Shown: piece by piece, positions 40,301 through 47,879 of the stretch
Layout of the letters: the number at the start of each line of letters is the position of its first letter
Numbering within the stretch: the first letter of the stretch is position 1
Assembly (NCBI GenBank): GCA_024276195.1
Contig: JAJRXR010000042.1
Span: 62,001-126,000 of the forward strand
Direction: 5' to 3'
Length of the DNA stretch: 64,000 nt
Origin: Planctomycetota bacterium
GTDB lineage: Bacteria; Planctomycetota; Phycisphaerae; Phycisphaerales; UBA1924
Translations under genes and position numbers: made by a program
Notes under the pieces: generated by a model
Databases searched by the model: none
Told to the model about the DNA's origin: nothing
What the model saw: the letters and a program-made list of their open reading frames with translations, nothing else

Positions 40301-41453
40301 CGCTCTTGTTGCGCGTCTGGCGGATGTCGCCCTCGAGGCCCTTGATCCGCTCCTTGCACGCCGTCACCCGGTCCTCGATGTCCTGCCAGGGTTTCTGCTG
40401 GTCCACCAGGTGCCTCGCCAGCTTGTCGGCGATGTCGTACCGCGGCGCATCATCGTGCGCCATGCCCGAGATAATCAGCGGCGTCCTCGCCTCGTCGATC
40501 AGCGTCGAGTCCACCTCGTCCACGATCGCAAACTGACGCTTCCGCTGCACCTGCTGCTCGACCGTCCGCTTCATGTTGTCGCGCAGGTAATCAAACCCGA
40601 ACTCGCTCGTCGTGCCGTACACCACGTCACACCGGTACATGAACCGCTTGATCTCCTCTGGCTGGATGTGCATCGGGTGGATCGCCCCCACCGACAGCCC
40701 CAGCCACAGGAAGAACGGGAACGTCCAGTCCCGGTCTCGCTGCACCAGATAATCGTTCACCGTCACCACATGAACCTGCTGACGCTCGATCGTCGCCATG
40801 TACGTCGCCAGCGGCGCCACGATCGTCTTCCCCTCGCCCGTCTTCATCTCCGCGATCTTGCCCTGCCCCAGCACCATCCCGCCGATCAGCTGCACATCGA
40901 ACGGCCTCGCCCGGAACGGCGGGCGGCTCTCGGGATACAGCTCCCGCACCTCCTCGTACAACGCCACCGGGATCGCCGTCAGCATCCACCCCGGGATCGC
41001 CTCCATCGACCCGAGCACCAGATCCTCCTCGTCCGCCTCCCCCCCCTCGACGCGCTGCTCCGCCGCCACCGTCTTGGCGATCAACGGAGCCCGCGCGTCC
41101 ATCTGCGCCCTCGTCTCGCTGTACAGCTTCTGCCCGCTCTCGCTCAGCGCGCCCGGGTCGAACCCGTGCTCGGGATTGAAAATGTTTCGAATCCCGACGT
41201 GCCGGTCCATCGCCTCTCGGGCGACGGCGAACGCCTCGATCTGCAGGTCGTCCGACTTGGCGCCCTCGTCGTGACGCGTCCGGAACTCCTCGAGCTTGTC
41301 CCGGAGCTGCTCATCGGTCAGCTTGCGCATCTCCGGTTCATGCTCGGAGATCTGCCCGACGCGCGTCGTGTACCGCTTGACGATCCGCTCGTTCCGCGAG
41401 CCGGCGAACTTGCTGATCAGCGGACCAATAAGGGGAATATCTGAGTTGCCCAT
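37326..41453 (-). CDS. secA: Preprotein translocase ATPase SecA, greatly enlarged
   Basis: The motor that drives unfolded proteins through SecYEG. Core motifs are intact: [11 protein letters not shown], Walker A MKTGEGKT (203-210), [18 protein letters not shown] (310-327), NMAGRGTDI (660-668), [20 protein letters not shown] (790-809). At 1375 residues it is about half as long again as E. coli SecA (901). Extra material lies at about 90-183, at 355-420 (coiled coil), at 671-783, and above all at 905-1232 in the helical wing, where one unit (L-x-x-W/Y-x3-K/R-F/Y-x-x-x-L/V-x-A/P-x-E) seems to occur four times. The C-terminus is Pro/Gly-rich and lacks the usual zinc motif. ATG at 41453 gives the expected first helix. 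Transcribed alone. Confidence 0.95.
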   Translation of the reverse strand: [1375 protein letters not shown]

Positions 41454-41644
41454 GTCTGTCACTTTCCCGGGCGTCTCTCGACGCCGCGTCGGCGGGGCGC
41501 GCCTCGGCGTCGCTCCGCGATACTCGTTTGCTCTTGAATGCCGCGATTCCCGGGCGGGCACAATGCCGCCCGGTCGCGCACAACTCGTGGAACTTGTGGA
41601 TCAAGGTTGAAAGATGACCGCCGGCCTCTGCGCCGACGCCAGAA

Positions 41645-42016
41645 TCACACGACCCGGGGCGGGGGCGGCAGATCCAGCAGCCACTCCCCCATCGCCTCGC
41701 GCACGCTGCCAGCGACACGCCCAAGCTCCGCCCCTGGCGCCGCGCTCGCCACGCGCCACGCGCTCGGCGCCCGACGCTCAACCGCCGGCTCGCAGCGCTC
41801 GACCAGATCTCGGATGACCCGGGCGACCTCCGTGGGCATGCGCCGCAGGCAGACCCGCTGCGCCACCGAGGCGTCCCCGCCGGCCGCGAGCATCAGCCCC
41901 TCGCCCCCGAGCACAATCTGCATCGAGAGCGTCAGCAACACCAGCAGCGACACCCCCCCGCTCATCGCAGGGGCGCCCACACGAGGCTCGCCAAGCTCTG
42001 GAGGACTGCCCTTCAT
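41645..42016 (-). CDS. Hypothetical single-pass membrane protein upstream of secA
   Basis: A frame of 123 residues with strongly GC-biased third positions, in keeping with its neighbours. One hydrophobic segment, GGVSLLVLLTLSMQIVLGG (about 19-37), is followed by a soluble tail with several Arg and Glu residues. No family was recognised. ATG at 42016 is chosen to put the helix near the N-terminus; an in-frame TTG at 42052 is the alternative. It reads toward secA on the same strand, about 190 nt away, and is divergent from the TSCPD gene. It could still be a chance frame. Confidence 0.5.
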   Translation of the reverse strand: MKGSPPELGEPRVGAPAMSGGVSLLVLLTLSMQIVLGGEGLMLAAGGDASVAQRVCLRRMPTEVARVIRDLVERCEPAVERRAPSAWRVASAAPGAELGRVAGSVREAMGEWLLDLPPPPRVV

Positions 42017-42207
42017 CACCACAAGTATCGTCCCGCCAACGCCCCCGAGCAAACCGAACCCCGACTCAACCTGCCATCACCCGCCCCCAGGCGCCCCTCC
42101 CGCCGCTCGATTCGAGAACGCCCGCCGGTTCGTCCGATAGTCTTTCCGTCCCGAAGATGCCCGCGAGGCCCACCCGTCCGAGCCCGGTCGGGTACAGTCC
42201 CCGCCCT

Positions 42208-42600
42208 ATGCCAACGGACAAGGATGTTCCCGTGCTCGTCGCCACCCGACAATCTCTCGATTCCACCCGCGAATCGATCACCCACAAGTTCACCGTCGCC
42301 GGGCACGAGGGCTACCTCACGATCGGCCTCTACCCCGACGGAACCCCCGGCGAGCTGTTCATCAAAATCTCCAAAGAGGGCTCGGCAATCTCCGGCATGT
42401 GCCAGGCTTTCTGCCGCGCCTTCTCCATCGCCCTCCAGTTCGGCCTCAGCGTCGAGGAAGCCGTCACCCGCTTCAAGGGCATGCGCTTCGAGCCCATGGG
42501 CGCTACCTCCAACCCCGACATCCCCGAGGCCCAGTCCATCGTGGACTACGTCGCCCGGTTCCTCGAAATCGAGTTCTGCTCCGACTCCGCCCGCCGCTGA
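42208..42600 (+). CDS. Stand-alone TSCPD-domain protein
   Basis: The 130-residue protein matches the C-terminal TSCPD domain of B12-dependent (class II, NrdJ-type) ribonucleotide reductases: RESITHKFTVAGHEGYLTIG, GTPGELFIKISKEGSAISG, and FEPMGATSNPDIPEAQSIVD. In the full-length enzymes this domain follows the catalytic barrel; here it is encoded by itself, without a reductase gene in the window. It may assemble with a split reductase elsewhere or regulate one. ATG at 42208 opens a sensible N-terminus; the in-frame upstream reading is Pro/Arg-rich and rejected. Confidence 0.85.
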   Translation: MPTDKDVPVLVATRQSLDSTRESITHKFTVAGHEGYLTIGLYPDGTPGELFIKISKEGSAISGMCQAFCRAFSIALQFGLSVEEAVTRFKGMRFEPMGATSNPDIPEAQSIVDYVARFLEIEFCSDSARR

Positions 42601-42616
42601 CGCCGCTCCCTATCCC

Positions 42617-43588
42617 CTACACCACGCGGAACGCCGGCTCTCGACCGTTGAGCACCGCCGACACGCTCTCGCACGCCATCCGCGTCATCTCACGCCGAAA
42701 CCGGTCCTCCGCGCTCCCCACATGCGGCGTCATCACCACGTTGTCCAGCCCCACCAGCCCCGCGTGGACCCGCGGCTCGCGCTCAAACACATCCAGCCCG
42801 GCCCCGAAAATCCGCCCCGCCTGCAGCGCCTCCGCCAGCGCCCCCTCATCGACGATCGCCCCGCGCGCCGTGTTGATCAGGATCGCGTTCGGTTTCATCC
42901 GCGCGATCTGCTCCGCCCCGATCAGCCCCCGCGTCTGATCCGTCAGCGGGCAGTGGATGCTCACCACATCCGCCCTCGCCAGCCCCTCATCGAGCGAAAC
43001 ACGCTCCGCGCCCAGCGGCGCCAGCTCAAACTCCCAGTGCTGCGAACGCGCCACATACGCCACGCGCATCCCGAACGCCTGTGCCCGCATCGCCGTCGCC
43101 AGCCCGATCCGTCCCGCCCCGACGATCAGCATCGTCCGCCCCGTCAGATCCTGGCCCACAAAGTCCGTCGGCGACAACGCCCCCTGCTCAGCCCATCGCC
43201 CGCTTCTCGCGTGCCGATCCCCCGCCAGCACCCGCCGCGACACCGCCAAAAGCAGCGCCCAGGCCATGTTCGCCGTCCCCTCCGTCACCGCGTGCGGCGT
43301 GTTGGTCACCACCACATTCCGCCCCCGGCACGCCTCCAGATCAATGTTGTCATGCCCCACCGCGTAGCTCGCCACCACCCGCAGCCCATCGCCCGCCGCG
43401 TCGAGCACCTCGCCGTCCACCCGATCGCTGATCCAGCTGATCAGCCCGCTGGCGCCGCGTATCTCGCGGAGCAGGCTCTCCCGCCCCGTGTCCGAGGCGT
43501 CCCGCACACGAGCCTCGGCCCCCTCGATCTCGATCAACCCCAACACGGGCTGGCTCACCAGCACGAACCGCTGTGACGATCTGCTCAT
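42617..43588 (-). CDS. D-2-hydroxyacid dehydrogenase (glyoxylate/hydroxypyruvate reductase-like)
   Basis: A 323-residue NAD(P)H-dependent oxidoreductase acting on 2-hydroxy/2-oxo acids. The Rossmann motif is VGAGRIG, the substrate loop is SYAVGHDNID. The catalytic set is complete: Arg in NTARGAIVDE, Glu in DVFEREP and His in MTPHVGSA. Family members reduce glyoxylate, hydroxypyruvate or phosphohydroxypyruvate, and sequence reading alone does not tell which; the lack of an ACT domain argues against a long-form SerA. It converges with the TSCPD gene with 16 nt between the stops. Confidence 0.88.
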   Translation of the reverse strand: MSRSSQRFVLVSQPVLGLIEIEGAEARVRDASDTGRESLLREIRGASGLISWISDRVDGEVLDAAGDGLRVVASYAVGHDNIDLEACRGRNVVVTNTPHAVTEGTANMAWALLLAVSRRVLAGDRHARSGRWAEQGALSPTDFVGQDLTGRTMLIVGAGRIGLATAMRAQAFGMRVAYVARSQHWEFELAPLGAERVSLDEGLARADVVSIHCPLTDQTRGLIGAEQIARMKPNAILINTARGAIVDEGALAEALQAGRIFGAGLDVFEREPRVHAGLVGLDNVVMTPHVGSAEDRFRREMTRMACESVSAVLNGREPAFRVV

Positions 43589-44008
43589 GCCTGTAGGATA
43601 CCGGCACTTTTCAGCCCCCCGCAGGGCGCGCTCCCACCAACCGCTGGCAGCCGAACACTGATTTTCTAACCAAAAAATCCTTCACATCGAGCGCCGCTGG
43701 CCCGCTTGCGCACACGCCCCGCCAACGCTTCACGCCGGTGTTGACCCGGCTTTTTACGCAAAAAAGAGCCTGTTTCAGGCCTGCCAGGGCGTGCGCACAC
43801 GCCTTCCGAGCATGAACTTGTGGGTTGTGGTCCGCCCGCCCGAGCGATCCTGTCGAAAAAAACACTTCAAAAACAGTCTCGATCCCGGTTGATGGTCCGA
43901 GAATGCTGGTATACAACGCATTGAAACACGTGCCGCGCCGTGTCCAAGGCAGGACACGCACAGGCGGCGGATGGAGCGAAACGACCTCGAGTTTGATCGG
44001 AGCAAGGA
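43589..44008. other. 420-nt non-coding region upstream of the HU gene
   Basis: No gene is visible. It lies between divergent genes. It contains A-tracts near 43853-43873, a short hairpin GGCGTG/CACGCC at 43787-43802, the probable HU promoter listed separately, and in the HU leader a hairpin GTGTCC/GGACAC (43940-43957). Confidence 0.5.
43889..43917 (+). promoter_or_regulatory. Probable sigma-70-like promoter of the HU gene
   Basis: TTGATG (43889-43894) and TACAAC (43912-43917) are separated by 17 nt. Transcription would begin near 43924, leaving an 85-nt leader with a small hairpin. Confidence 0.45.
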
Positions 44009-44476
44009 ATGGCCAAACGAACCACTCGCAAGAAGACCGCACGCAAAAAGGCGCCCGCACGCCGCAAGACCACCGCCCGGAAAACCACCGCCCGCAAGAA
44101 AACCGCGAAGCGCACCGCCAAGAAGACCACCGCCGCCGTGCGCAAGCCCGCGAAGATCACCTCCGCTCGCGCCAAGGCCCGCAGCAAGTCCGAGGTTTAC
44201 TCCGTGATCGCCGACCACGTCGGCATCAGCAAGAAGGAAGTCGCCGCGGTCTTCGATACCATGGGCCAGATCATCGAGGCCGACCTCAAGAAGGGCGCCA
44301 TCGGCGCCTTCAACGTCCCCGGCATGATGAAGGTCCTCGTCCAGAACAAAAAGGCCACCAAGGCCCGCAAGGGCATCAACCCGTTCACGGGTGAAGAGAC
44401 CATGTTCAAGGCCAAGCCCGCGCGCCGCATCGTCAAGGTCCGCCCCCTCAAGGGCCTCAAGGACCTCGTCGCCTGA
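44009..44476 (+). CDS. HU-family nucleoid protein with histone-H1-like N-terminal tail
   Basis: The 155-residue protein has two parts. Residues 1-55 are almost only Lys, Arg, Ala and Thr (MAKRTTRKKTARKKAPARRK and on), a disordered basic tail like eukaryotic histone H1. Residues 56-155 are an HU/IHF-type domain: SEVYSVIADHVGISKKEVAA, then ADLKKGAIGAFNVPGMMKV, with the DNA-gripping arm near RKGINPFTGEETMFKAKPAR. It should bind and compact DNA as a dimer. AAGGA lies 3 nt before ATG, rather close. A promoter and a strong terminator flank it, so it is a single-gene transcript and probably abundant. Confidence 0.92.
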   Translation: MAKRTTRKKTARKKAPARRKTTARKTTARKKTAKRTAKKTTAAVRKPAKITSARAKARSKSEVYSVIADHVGISKKEVAAVFDTMGQIIEADLKKGAIGAFNVPGMMKVLVQNKKATKARKGINPFTGEETMFKAKPARRIVKVRPLKGLKDLVA

Positions 44477-44508
44477 TCGCGACGCACACGCCTCAATGAT
44501 TCACGACC

Positions 44509-44546
44509 GAGCCCGGGCGCAACCGCCCGGGCTCGCGTCTTTTCCC
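44509..44546 (+). terminator. Rho-independent terminator of the HU gene
   Basis: A perfect 11-bp stem, GAGCCCGGGCG with CGCCCGGGCTC around CAAC (44509-44534), is followed by GCGTCTTTTCCC. It lies 32 nt after the stop codon. Confidence 0.85.
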
Positions 44547-44571
44547 TTGCCCCCACAAGCCCCCACTCCAA

Positions 44572-44680
44572 CCGAGCCGCGAGCGTAAGCTCGCGCCGAT
44601 TGCACGACTCCGATCCGAGCCGCGAGCGTAAGCTCGCGCAGTCTTCCCAGACCCATCACGAGCTCACGCTCGCGGCTCGG
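44572..44680. repeat. Three copies of a 24-nt palindrome-containing repeat
   Basis: CCGAGCCGCGAGCG-TAAGCTCGCG occurs twice directly (44572-44595 and 44615-44638) and once inverted with two changes (44657-44680). Each unit contains a self-complementary core, CGCGAGC with GCTCGCG. The inverted copy overlaps the end of cstA and encodes its last codons. Confidence 0.8.
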
Positions 44681-46589
44681 CTATCCCTCGCCCCCGCTTC
44701 CCAACAAACACCCCCGCCTCAACCACGATCCATATCTCCAGCCCCAGCATCAGAATCGAAATCCCCAGCAGCAGCGTGTTCTGATCGCCCGAAGCGAAGT
44801 GCCGGATGAGCTCGACGATCGCCCAGCCCGTCATCGCCAGCATAAACACCATCGGCAGCGCCGAGACCCACGCCGGGCGTTTGTTCCGCACCAGCCAGAC
44901 CGTGATCACAAGCAGCGCCAGCCCAGCAAGAAGCTGGTTCGTGGCGCCGAACACGGGCCACAAGATCAGGCCACCTTTGCCCGCGCCCGCAAGCCCCGCC
45001 TGCGGCGCATCCGACAACGCCAGCGCCCCCGCCGTCACCACCGCCAGCCCCGTCGCGACAAACCGGTTCGCGACCAGACCCCGGAATCCGTGCGCGCGCC
45101 AAACGGTGTTCCGCTCGCCCGTGCCGCACTCGGGGCACAGCGCATCGTCGCCCAACCCCTGCACGTCATACCCGCACGCCCGGCAGACGATGCCCGCCGT
45201 GACCGTTCGGTTCCCGATCACCAACTCCGCGATGATGTACCGCTGCAACCGGCACGCCGAGTCCATCGTCGTCGCCGCGAACGACGCGACAAACACACCC
45301 ATGATCGCCGTCGCCAGCGACATCGAGATGCCCAGCGCCCCGATCATGTTCGCCGCCCCACGAATGAACGGCGCCAGCTTGTCGCCGAGACCCTTGTCCC
45401 CGCCCCAGAATTGGTAATGCTCGTTCCAGGCTGCCTGCCCCAGCAGTGATATGTAGATGCCGGTCCCGGGCGGTTCAGTGATCCGCTTAAGCCGCTCGAC
45501 GTCCTCGCCCATCCCAATCCCAGCTACGCACGCCAGAATCACCAGCACCGCCAAAAACCCCTCCGTCAGCATCGCCCCGTACCCGACGTACTGCGCGTCC
45601 CCCTCGCTGCGCAGCTGCCTGCTCGAGCACCCGCTCGACACCAGGCAGTGAAACCCGCTGATGGCGCCGCACGCGATCGTCACAAACAAAAACGGCATAA
45701 ATGACGGAACCCAGCCGCCCTCGACCGCCGGCTCGGGCGCGAAGTTCACCGCGTCCGCCACAATCGGCGGGTGTGCCACCACCAGCCCCACCAGCAGCAG
45801 CCCCATCGCCACGAGCAGTTGCCACGAGTTGATGTAGTCCCTCGGCTGCAACAACCACTGCACAGGAAGCACGCTCGCGATTGACACATACCCCAGCAGA
45901 ATCAGCGTCCAGAACCCGATCGCCGAGAGGTGATTGGTAATCACGCCCGGCACGCTCAGCTGCGCCCACTCATAGTTCGCGCTGACCACGATCGTCGCGT
46001 ACATCAGCCCCACCGCGACCACCGTCCCCAGCAGCAGGCTCCCCCCCCGCTTCATCCAGATCCCCAGCCCGATCGCGATCGGGACCTGCAGCATCACCGG
46101 CAGCACACTCGCCGGGAACATCGAAAACACCGCCGCGATCACGAGCCCGAACACCGCCAGCACGATCCACAAGCCCATGACCACGACGAGCAGAAACAAC
46201 AATCGCACGCGCGGGTTGACCACATCCCCCGCCAGGTCCGCGACCGTCCGCCCCCGGTGGCGCATCGAGATCACCAGCGACCCGAAGTCGTGCACCGCCC
46301 CCATCACGATCGACCCGATCAGCACCCACAACAGCGCCGGGACCCACCCCCACACCACCGCGACCGCCGGCCCCACGATCGGCCCCGTCCCCGCGATAGA
46401 AGTAAAATGATGCCCAAAAACCAGCTCCTTGCGCGACGGCACAAAGTCCACCCCGTCGCACAGCTCCTCGCTGGGAGGTGTCCGCGTTGGGTCGATCTTG
46501 AATACCCGGCGCGCCAGGAACCGCCCGTACGTCCGGTACGCGACGATGTAGAGCACAAAGCTGCCCAGTGCGATCAGTACGGTCATCAT
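44664..46589 (-). CDS. cstA: CstA-family peptide/pyruvate transporter with an inserted zinc ribbon
   Basis: The 641-residue membrane protein has about sixteen hydrophobic segments and CstA-family hallmarks: FGHHFTSIAGTGPIVGPAVA near the N-terminus and SGFHCLVSSGCSSRQL in the middle. CstA proteins import peptides or pyruvate during carbon limitation. Unusually, residues about 462-500, in a loop between helices, contain CRACGYD and CPECG: four Cys (469, 472, 485, 488) spaced like a zinc ribbon. This module is common at planctomycete protein termini but not part of CstA. ATG at 46589 puts the first helix right after the start. The last residues, AEPRA, and the stop lie in an intergenic repeat unit. 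Confidence 0.9.
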   Translation of the reverse strand: MMTVLIALGSFVLYIVAYRTYGRFLARRVFKIDPTRTPPSEELCDGVDFVPSRKELVFGHHFTSIAGTGPIVGPAVAVVWGWVPALLWVLIGSIVMGAVHDFGSLVISMRHRGRTVADLAGDVVNPRVRLLFLLVVVMGLWIVLAVFGLVIAAVFSMFPASVLPVMLQVPIAIGLGIWMKRGGSLLLGTVVAVGLMYATIVVSANYEWAQLSVPGVITNHLSAIGFWTLILLGYVSIASVLPVQWLLQPRDYINSWQLLVAMGLLLVGLVVAHPPIVADAVNFAPEPAVEGGWVPSFMPFLFVTIACGAISGFHCLVSSGCSSRQLRSEGDAQYVGYGAMLTEGFLAVLVILACVAGIGMGEDVERLKRITEPPGTGIYISLLGQAAWNEHYQFWGGDKGLGDKLAPFIRGAANMIGALGISMSLATAIMGVFVASFAATTMDSACRLQRYIIAELVIGNRTVTAGIVCRACGYDVQGLGDDALCPECGTGERNTVWRAHGFRGLVANRFVATGLAVVTAGALALSDAPQAGLAGAGKGGLILWPVFGATNQLLAGLALLVITVWLVRNKRPAWVSALPMVFMLAMTGWAIVELIRHFASGDQNTLLLGISILMLGLEIWIVVEAGVFVGKRGRGIAEPRA

Positions 46590-46683
46590 CGCTCGCGTAC
46601 GCTCCCCGCGGCGTCTCCATGCCGCGCCCGCCAGCATACAGGCTGACCCCCCCGCCCCCACCCGCGTTCACCGGAGCGAGCGA

Positions 46684-47562
46684 ATGCAGATTGTCAGCCG
46701 AGCATCCGATCCCAGCGTCGCGCTCGAAACCACCCTGCTCGTCCACGGCGTCCCCGCCGACGCCGCCCGCCCGCTTGCGACCGAACTCAGCGAGATCGTC
46801 CGGTCCGAGGGCGCCTCCCCCGCGCTCGTCGGCGTCGTCAGCGGCGCCCCAACCGTGGGCATGACCGACGACGAACTCGACACCCTGCTCAATGCCGAGT
46901 CCGTCCCCAAGGCCAACACCGCCAACCTCGGCGTGCTCATCGCCCGCGCTTCACACGCCGCCACCACCGTCAGCGCCACCATGGAGCTCAGCGCCCGCGC
47001 CGGCGTCCGCGTCTTCGCCACAGGCGCACTCGGCGGCGTCCACCGAGGCTACAGCAAACGCCTCGACATCTCCTCCGATCTCGCCGCCTTCACCCGCTTC
47101 CCCGTCGCCGTCGTCACCTCGGGCGTCAAGTCCATCCTCGACGTCGAATCAACACGCGAAGCCCTCGAAACCCTCGGCGTCCCCGTCGTCGCCTACCAGA
47201 CCGACGCCTTCCCCGCCTTCTACCTCCGCGAAAGCCGCGCAGGCGTCGATGCCCGCTTCGACGACGTGGGCGAACTCGCCTCCTTCATCGCCTCCGAACT
47301 CGCCCGAACCGGGCGCGGCGTCGTCGTCGCCAACCCAATCCCCGAACCCGACGAACTCGACCCCGACGACTGGTCCGCCTGGTTTCGCGAGGCCGAGCGA
47401 GAAGCCGACGCCGCGAACGCCTCCGGGCGCGGCCGCACCCCCGCGCTCCTCGCCGCCCTCCACCGTCTTTCTGGCGGACAAACCCTTTCCGCGAACCTCG
47501 CCCTGGTCCGCTCAAACGCCCGTCTCGGCGCGGCCCTGGCCGCCCGCATGCCCCGGGCCTGA
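46684..47562 (+). CDS. psuG: Pseudouridine-5'-phosphate glycosidase
   Basis: This enzyme cleaves pseudouridine 5'-phosphate into uracil and ribose 5-phosphate, letting the cell recycle the modified base from degraded RNA. The 292-residue sequence aligns along the family: ALETTLLVHGVP at the start, VFATGALGGVHRG, SGVKSILDVEST with the Lys that forms the Schiff base in characterised enzymes, VVAYQTDAFPAFY, and NPIPEPDEL near the end. E. coli PsuG is 312 residues. The segment usually reading VSRRDL is ANTANL here. No psuK kinase is adjacent. Divergent from cstA with about 95 nt between. Confidence 0.9.
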   Translation: MQIVSRASDPSVALETTLLVHGVPADAARPLATELSEIVRSEGASPALVGVVSGAPTVGMTDDELDTLLNAESVPKANTANLGVLIARASHAATTVSATMELSARAGVRVFATGALGGVHRGYSKRLDISSDLAAFTRFPVAVVTSGVKSILDVESTREALETLGVPVVAYQTDAFPAFYLRESRAGVDARFDDVGELASFIASELARTGRGVVVANPIPEPDELDPDDWSAWFREAEREADAANASGRGRTPALLAALHRLSGGQTLSANLALVRSNARLGAALAARMPRA

Positions 47563-47879
47563 CCGTCCACATCCCAACCAGACCCCCTCCGCCCCCACCA
47601 GAGCCCGACTTATGGGCCTCCTTTGACGCAACTTTGACTCTTTTCGCCCTATCCCTTACCCCAATTCCCCCCCCACTCGGATACATTTGGGGTAGAGGAG
47701 AGCCGTCGAACCGAACCAACGCCCGAGATCGATTCTGTAGATCACGGGATTCGGCCACGAACGGCTTGGATATCAAGGGTCGGTTGTTGAGCACGCGCCC
47801 AACCACGCGGCGCGGTGGTCTCGGAGTCGATCAATCAAACCAGAATCATTCATCGCAAGCAGAACGAGGAGATACAAGC
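47563..47879. other. 317-nt non-coding leader region of a dockerin-protein gene
   Basis: No gene is visible. TTGAC occurs twice (near 47621 and 47632), but no matching -10 box was found at good spacing. GAGGAG just before the next start is a clear ribosome-binding site. Confidence 0.45.

Noticed and set aside
37383..41444. Very long open frames on the plus strand across the whole secA region (516 and 791 codons)
   Set aside because: They are antisense to an intact secA, are built of Leu/Arg/Val/His-rich low-complexity sequence and contain no domain; they are a by-product of high GC content.
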